This document shows, one piece after another, positions 6,262 to 10,094 of a DNA stretch of 10,094 nt (positions are counted from its first letter, which is position 1; each line of letters opens with the position of its first letter). Below the pieces are notes generated by a model. The model ran no database searches and was not told where the DNA came from. It saw only the letters and a program-made list of their open reading frames with translations. The DNA comes from an uncultured Lachnospiraceae bacterium. Its GTDB lineage: Bacteria; Bacillota_A; Clostridia; Lachnospirales; Lachnospiraceae. A program made the position numbers and the translations under genes. The stretch is taken from positions 1-10,094 of the forward strand of contig CACZHN010000075.1 in the NCBI GenBank assembly GCA_902780985.1, written 5' to 3'.

Positions 6262-9200
6262 ATGAAATCAATCCAAACCAAACTGATTTTAGTGATTTCA
6301 TTAATAATAATCATGGTAGTGGGAGCGCTCCTTGTTACATCGACCATCAGGACCAACACTATCCTCAACGACGACTCGCAGGATATTCTCCGTACTACCG
6401 CGGATTATTATGCTGACATTATAGATGACAATTTCCGTTCCACCGAGCAATCGGTCGGAACCATATTCAATTACGCAAACAAGCGCGCGGAGACTTATAC
6501 GGCTTTCCTTGATGATGAAAAGGAAAGAGACGCTTATACGTATGACGTATCCGAGCTGGGCAAGAGCATTGCCGAAAACACCCGCGGTGCCATGGCTGTT
6601 TATCTGCGCTACAATCCCGAGGATTACGGCGCTATAAGCGGTTTCTGGTATACCGTCAATCTTGAAGACAACACATGGCAGCCTTCCGAACCTACGGACA
6701 TGAGCCTTTACGACAAGGACGACATGGAGCACGTGGGCTGGTACTACATACCTGTAGCCAAGGGCGAACCTATGTGGATGGATCCTTATTACAATGCCAA
6801 TCTGGGCGTTGATATGATATCTTATATTATCCCTTACTATTATAAAGGTTATACCGTGGGCATCATCGGTATGGATATAAACATGGACGTACTGAAGGAG
6901 TCCGTGTCGGAGATATCCGTATACCAAAGCGGCCACGCATTTCTTATAGATAAAAACGCAAATGTAATCTACCATGAAGATTATCCCGACGGCAAAGACT
7001 ACAAGGATCTTCAGGACAGAGATAAAGAGTATTTCAAGAGCATAACCGAACTGGGAATGAATCAGCCTGTTTACTTTAAGTCCCGCAGCGGTATAAAGCA
7101 GAAGGTTATACTGAAGGAACTGAAGAACGGCATGATCCTTGGAATCTATGCACCTCTCAGCGAGATAAATACGCCTCAGCGTAAACTTCTGGTATGGATC
7201 TTGCTGGTGTCGGCGGTGATTCTTATCCTGGCTATCCATATCGTGCTGATATGGGTTAAAACCTTGATCCGTCCGCTTACGAAAATGACAAGAGTTGCCG
7301 AACATTATGCCGAAGGCGACTTCAGCGAGAAGATGAGCGTGAAGAGCAGGGATGAGATAGGAACCCTGTCCCGAAGCCTGCAGACCATGTCCACATCGCT
7401 TCAGGAGCAGATCGAGATAGCAGATGCGGCCAATAAAGCCAAGAGTGATTTCCTGGCCAACATGTCCCATGAGATCCGTACACCTATAAATGCAATCCTC
7501 GGTATGAACGAGATGATCCTGCATGAGTCCGAGGAAGAGGAGACGCTGGAATGCTCCACCAATATCCAGTCGGCGGGCAAAACACTTCTTTCCATAGTAA
7601 ATACGATCCTTGACTTCTCTAAGATCGAGGACGGAAAGATGGAGATAATACCTGCGGATTACGGCACGGCGTCCCTGATACACAATCTGGTTAATTCCAT
7701 CAATGAAAGAGCCAAGTCAAAGGGACTGGAGCTGAAACTGGATATCGACGAGAATCTGCCGTCAACCTTAAGGGGTGACGATATAAGGATAACCCAGATC
7801 ATTTCCAATCTGCTTACAAATGCGGTTAAATATACTGAGAAGGGCAGCGTAACTCTGTCAGTTAAAGAGACAGCCAGAGATGCAGAGAATATAGAACTTT
7901 TCATATCCGTTAAGGATACCGGAATAGGAATAAAGGAAGAAGACCTGGATAAGCTCTTCGAATCCTTTGAAAGAATAGAAGAGAAGCGTAACCGTAACAT
8001 AGAAGGTACGGGACTTGGAATGGCCATCGTAAATCGACTGCTGGATATGATGGACAGCGAGCTTTCCGTAAAGAGCGTTTACGGAGAAGGTTCGGAGTTC
8101 TCATTTGTACTGAGTCAGAAGATCGTAGACAGCAGACCTATAGGCAACTATGTGGAGAGGCTGCATAAGAGTGCGGCGCAGGTGGCACACAAGATGACGC
8201 TTCAGGCACCGAATGCTTCGATCCTTGTGGTAGACGATAACGACATGAACCTGAAGGTTGCCAACAGCCTGATGAAGCTCTGCCGTATTTCGCCGGATCT
8301 TGCAAATTCGGGAATAGAAGCCATCGAGAAAGCGAAGAAGAAGCATTACGACATCATTTTCCTGGATCACATGATGCCGAGAATGGACGGAATAGAAACG
8401 ATGCATGAAATGAAGAACCAGAATCTTCTGGTAGGCGGCACTTCGGTAATAGCCCTTACGGCAAATGCAATAGTGGGTGCGAAGGACGCTTATCTTGCGG
8501 AAGGTTTCGATGACTATCTGTCCAAGCCGATAGAAGTACCGAAGCTGGAAGAACTTCTTATGGAATATCTTCCGAAGGAAAGCTACTCTATGGAAGAAGT
8601 CTATGAGGGAGAGGTCGAATCCGGAAGCAGGGACAGGACTCATGACGAAGAACTGATGAAGCTTGTGAAACTGGGATTTGACACAGTGGAAGGAATGGAG
8701 TATTCTTCGGGAGACAAGAACTTCTATATCAGTCTGGTAAGAGAGTTCGCGGAGGATGCGGATCTCAGAGCGGCTGCCATAAAGAAGGCTTATGATACAA
8801 AGGACCTGAAGGACTATCAGATACGTGTACACGCCCTTAAGAGTGCTTCAAAGACTATCGGCGCCGATACACTCAGCGACATGGCATTTGAGCAGGAAAT
8901 GGCCGCACAGGCGGGCAGAATGAAGAATATAGACGAGGGTGTCGACAGACTGATCCGTACATACTTCGATCTTGCGGATTCAATAAGAACCGCAATAGGC
9001 AGCAAGAAAGACGACAAGGGAATGCTGCTGCTTCCTGCCAGAATAGTAGGTGTGGAAGAAACCGAGATAGCACCGGAAGAACTGAAGAGAAGATTTTCCG
9101 AGATTGCCATACGTCTTAAGACCTCGGAAATGATAGAAGCCGAGAAGATGATCAAGGAGCTTTACGTATATAAGTACCGCGGAGTTTCTCTTAAGGAAGA

Positions 9201-9285
9201 ACTCAGCGAATTAAGGCAGGCGGTAAGCGAATACGATACGGAGCGGGCTTCGAAACTGATGGAAAACTTCAGATATATATTTTAG
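6262..9285 (+). CDS. Hybrid sensor histidine kinase (dCache-HAMP-HisKA-HATPase-REC-HPt)
   Basis: This 1007-aa membrane protein contains a whole phosphorelay. TM1 (about 7-28) and TM2 (309-331) flank an extracellular double-Cache sensor (about 30-300) with a GWYY...WMDPYYN...GMDI core; the Arg of the amino-acid-binding dCache motif is not where I would expect it, so the ligand is open. A HAMP linker (332-385) leads to HisKA with [12 protein letters not shown] (phospho-His H403), HATPase with N520 in the N box, DTGIG (D552), FESFERI and GTGLGMAIV. The receiver (about 654-768) has D658, D659, phospho-acceptor D702 and K755 (SKP). The HPt domain (about 800-905) has HALKSAS with H857. All transfer residues are intact. 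A helical tail of ~90 residues follows, function unknown. GAGGGA (6251-6256) lies 5 nt before the ATG, 16 nt after the fusion gene. No partner regulator gene is nearby. Arginine codons before H403's motif end are 10 CGN to 5 AGR, while folP has 5 to 11. Confidence 0.95.
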   Translation: MKSIQTKLILVISLIIIMVVGALLVTSTIRTNTILNDDSQDILRTTADYYADIIDDNFRSTEQSVGTIFNYANKRAETYTAFLDDEKERDAYTYDVSELGKSIAENTRGAMAVYLRYNPEDYGAISGFWYTVNLEDNTWQPSEPTDMSLYDKDDMEHVGWYYIPVAKGEPMWMDPYYNANLGVDMISYIIPYYYKGYTVGIIGMDINMDVLKESVSEISVYQSGHAFLIDKNANVIYHEDYPDGKDYKDLQDRDKEYFKSITELGMNQPVYFKSRSGIKQKVILKELKNGMILGIYAPLSEINTPQRKLLVWILLVSAVILILAIHIVLIWVKTLIRPLTKMTRVAEHYAEGDFSEKMSVKSRDEIGTLSRSLQTMSTSLQEQIEIADAANKAKSDFLANMSHEIRTPINAILGMNEMILHESEEEETLECSTNIQSAGKTLLSIVNTILDFSKIEDGKMEIIPADYGTASLIHNLVNSINERAKSKGLELKLDIDENLPSTLRGDDIRITQIISNLLTNAVKYTEKGSVTLSVKETARDAENIELFISVKDTGIGIKEEDLDKLFESFERIEEKRNRNIEGTGLGMAIVNRLLDMMDSELSVKSVYGEGSEFSFVLSQKIVDSRPIGNYVERLHKSAAQVAHKMTLQAPNASILVVDDNDMNLKVANSLMKLCRISPDLANSGIEAIEKAKKKHYDIIFLDHMMPRMDGIETMHEMKNQNLLVGGTSVIALTANAIVGAKDAYLAEGFDDYLSKPIEVPKLEELLMEYLPKESYSMEEVYEGEVESGSRDRTHDEELMKLVKLGFDTVEGMEYSSGDKNFYISLVREFAEDADLRAAAIKKAYDTKDLKDYQIRVHALKSASKTIGADTLSDMAFEQEMAAQAGRMKNIDEGVDRLIRTYFDLADSIRTAIGSKKDDKGMLLLPARIVGVEETEIAPEELKRRFSEIAIRLKTSEMIEAEKMIKELYVYKYRGVSLKEELSELRQAVSEYDTERASKLMENFRYIF

Positions 9286-9294
9286 ATATTTTTG

Positions 9295-9321
9295 TTGACA
9301 TGGGCTCACAGTTGTGATAAT
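9295..9321 (+). promoter_or_regulatory. Probable infC operon promoter
   Basis: TTGACA (9295-9300) is a perfect -35 box, only 9 nt after the kinase stop codon. The -10 could be GATAAT (9316-9321), preceded by a TG extended element (9313-9314) but with a short 15-nt spacer, or TAATCT (9318-9323) with a 17-nt spacer. Either gives a start near 9328-9330 and a leader of ~190 nt before infC. I see no terminator between the kinase gene and this promoter, so some read-through from upstream is possible. Confidence 0.65.
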
Positions 9322-9327
9322 CTATGT

Positions 9328-9516
9328 CAAGTGTCAATTGAAGAATGACCTTAAAAGGACATTTTTCAGAATCAAGCAGAGTATCCGCTCTCACCTAGAG
9401 TTGCAATTGCGCGGCCGGGTTTTTAATGATAATAAACAGCAAAGGGCTGTTATTTGTGTGGATACTCATGTCTTGGGTATCCACATTTTTTGTTTTATTT
9501 TACGGAGGGCAAAGCA
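9328..9516 (+). ncRNA. infC leader RNA, probable L20-type transcription attenuator
   Basis: The stretch between the kinase gene and infC folds into ordered elements. (1) A 5' hairpin, 9338-9369: GAAGAATG (9340-9347) pairs with CATTTTTC (9360-9367), then an A-A mismatch and CCT/AGG on a TAAA loop. (2) A long-range pairing of GAGTATCCGC (9379-9388) with GTGGATACTC (9458-9467), 10 bp with one G-U. Inside it lies the hairpin AACAGC/GCTGTT (9435-9440, 9446-9451). (3) The terminator hairpin 9457-9485 uses the same GTGGATAC bases, so pairing 2 and pairing 3 exclude each other. In Bacillus subtilis the infC-rpmI-rplT operon is controlled by ribosomal protein L20 promoting premature termination in the leader; the same logic is inferred here from position and structure. 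L20 binding itself is not visible from sequence. Confidence 0.7.
9457..9491 (+). terminator. Intrinsic terminator (attenuator) ahead of infC
   Basis: TGTGGATAC (9457-9465) and GTATCCACA (9477-9485) form a perfect 9-bp stem with an 11-nt loop, followed at once by six T (9486-9491). It sits 25 nt before the infC start and 12 nt before its Shine-Dalgarno, so it should stop transcription before the gene unless the upstream anti-terminator pairing forms. Confidence 0.85.
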
Positions 9517-9519
9517 ATA
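9504..9519 (+). promoter_or_regulatory. Shine-Dalgarno and non-canonical ATA start that define infC
   Basis: GGAGG (9504-9508) is followed after 8 nt by ATA (9517-9519), in frame with IF3 and directly before DYLINEQI. No ATG, GTG or TTG is suitably placed. An ATT codon at 9529 also lies in frame but is 20 nt from the Shine-Dalgarno and would cut into the conserved LINEQI start. Rare start codons on infC fit IF3's own role in rejecting such codons (known for the AUU of Escherichia coli infC). Confidence 0.75.
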
Positions 9520-10026
9520 GACTATTTAATTAACGAACAAATCAAAGACAAAGAAGTACGCGTTATCGGTGCTGAAGGTGGACAGCTTGGTGTGATGTCC
9601 ATAGCAGAAGCAAGAGAGAAGGCTGAAGAGGCCGGACTTGATCTCGTTAGAGTTTCGCCGAATGCGAATCCGCCGGTATGCAAGATCATTGATTTCGGAA
9701 AGTTCCGTTATGAGCTCGCTCGTAAGGAAAAGGATGCCAAGAAGAAGCAGAAGGTTGTAGAGATCAAGGAAGTGAGATTATCACCGAACATTGAAGAAAA
9801 CGACCTTAACACAAAGGTTAATCAGGCTCGTAAGTTCCTTCAGAAGGGTAACAGAGTTAAGGTTACACTCAGATTCAGAGGCCGTGAGCTTGCATATGTT
9901 AATCAAAGCAAAGTAATACTTGATAATTTTGCTGAGCTTCTTTCGGACGTATCAACTGTTGACAAGCAGGCTAAGTTCGAAGGCAGGAGCATGTTCATGT
10001 TCCTTGCAGCAAAAACAACCAAGTAG
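9517..10026 (+). CDS. infC: Translation initiation factor IF-3
   Basis: IF3 binds the 30S subunit, keeps 50S from joining early and checks the start codon-initiator tRNA pairing. The 169-aa protein is of normal length and complete. The N-terminal domain shows LINEQIKDKEVRVIG, then AREKAEEAGLDLVRVSPNA and PPVCKIIDFGKFRYE, the most typical IF3 signature. A Lys-rich linker helix (KEKDAKKKQKVVEIKEV) joins the C-terminal domain with RLSPNIEENDLNTKVNQA, FLQKGNRVKVTLRFRGRE and the closing KFEGRSMFMFLAAK. Starting at the ATG at 9454 would extend the protein by 21 residues but would translate through the attenuator hairpin, so the ATA at 9517 is chosen. It leads the infC-rpmI(-rplT) operon, and is likely controlled both by the leader terminator and by its own start codon. 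Confidence 0.95.
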   Translation: MDYLINEQIKDKEVRVIGAEGGQLGVMSIAEAREKAEEAGLDLVRVSPNANPPVCKIIDFGKFRYELARKEKDAKKKQKVVEIKEVRLSPNIEENDLNTKVNQARKFLQKGNRVKVTLRFRGRELAYVNQSKVILDNFAELLSDVSTVDKQAKFEGRSMFMFLAAKTTK

Positions 10027-10046
10027 TTTATAAGGAGGAAAAAATA

Positions 10047-10094
10047 ATGCCAAAGTTAAAGACAAAGAGGGCAGCAGCAAAGCGTTTTAAGGCT
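10047..10094 (+). CDS. rpmI: Ribosomal protein L35, first 16 codons (cut by window end)
   Basis: The ATG at 10047 is 8 nt after a strong AAGGAGG (10032-10038) and opens MPKLKTKRAAAKRFKA, the highly conserved N-terminus of the 50S protein bL35. The frame is open to the last base of the window. It lies 20 nt after the infC stop; rplT (L20) is expected next, as is usual in bacteria, but is not in the window. Confidence 0.95.
   Translation, partial: MPKLKTKRAAAKRFKA

Noticed and set aside
6301..7683. Long minus-strand open frame of 460 codons opposite the sensor kinase
   Set aside because: It lies wholly inside a gene with clear kinase motifs, has no recognisable domain, no convincing ribosome-binding site, and a composition (His/Tyr/Ile-rich) typical of antisense shadow.
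9338..9369. Terminator for the kinase operon at the first leader hairpin
   Set aside because: The T-run is inside the 3' arm of the stem and is not followed by further T, so it reads as a leader hairpin and not an intrinsic terminator.
9454..9516. N-terminal extension of IF3 from the ATG at 9454
   Set aside because: The 21 extra codons run through the terminator hairpin and T-run, lack a Shine-Dalgarno, and have no counterpart at the known IF3 N-terminus; the GGAGG-ATA start fits better.
9314..9520. Possible 68-codon open frame across the infC leader
   Set aside because: It has no ribosome-binding site, covers the structured leader and terminator, and runs into the infC start region; no family likeness.

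Overview
The window looks like chromosomal DNA of a low-to-moderate-GC anaerobic Bacillota, most likely a Lachnospiraceae/Butyrivibrio-type Clostridia. This is an inference from protein flavour: the clostridial CE4 deacetylase motif RFPGGSSN, the HD protein typical of clostridial folate loci, the dCache hybrid kinase, AGA-rich arginine usage, and the infC-rpmI order. All genes lie on the + strand and nearly every base is accounted for. No mobile elements, CRISPR arrays or tRNA/rRNA genes were seen.

Layout: (i) 2-860, the 3' end of a glycerophosphodiester phosphodiesterase gene overlapping a small two-helix membrane protein gene. (ii) 832-898, a perfect-consensus sigma-A type promoter (TTGACA-18-TATAAT) lying across the end of the membrane protein gene, followed by a hairpin and a perfect 16-bp palindrome. 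(iii) 930-9285, a tightly packed set of five genes (gaps of 8, 25, 0 and 16 nt): a membrane-anchored polysaccharide deacetylase; FolC fused to an HD hydrolase domain; FolP; a FolB-FolK-prephenate dehydratase-ACT fusion; and a 1007-aa hybrid sensor kinase. (iv) 9286-9516, the promoter and attenuator leader of the translation operon, then infC (IF3, ATA start) and the first 16 codons of rpmI (L35).

The middle block covers the lower folate pathway: FolB makes 6-hydroxymethyl-dihydropterin, FolK activates it, FolP joins it to p-aminobenzoate, and FolC adds glutamate. Two of the three folate proteins are unusual fusions. The HD domain on FolC is of a kind that also occurs as a free protein in clostridial folate loci; its reaction is unknown to me, and the unassigned dihydroneopterin triphosphate dephosphorylation step is one candidate. 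The Phe-sensing prephenate dehydratase on FolBK puts the Phe branch of chorismate metabolism in the same polypeptide as enzymes of the folate branch, which also draws on chorismate through p-aminobenzoate. folE and the p-aminobenzoate genes are not in the window.

The most interesting items are the FolB-FolK-PDT-ACT fusion, the FolC-HD fusion, and the infC leader, where an upstream segment can pair with the 5' arm of the terminator as an anti-terminator.
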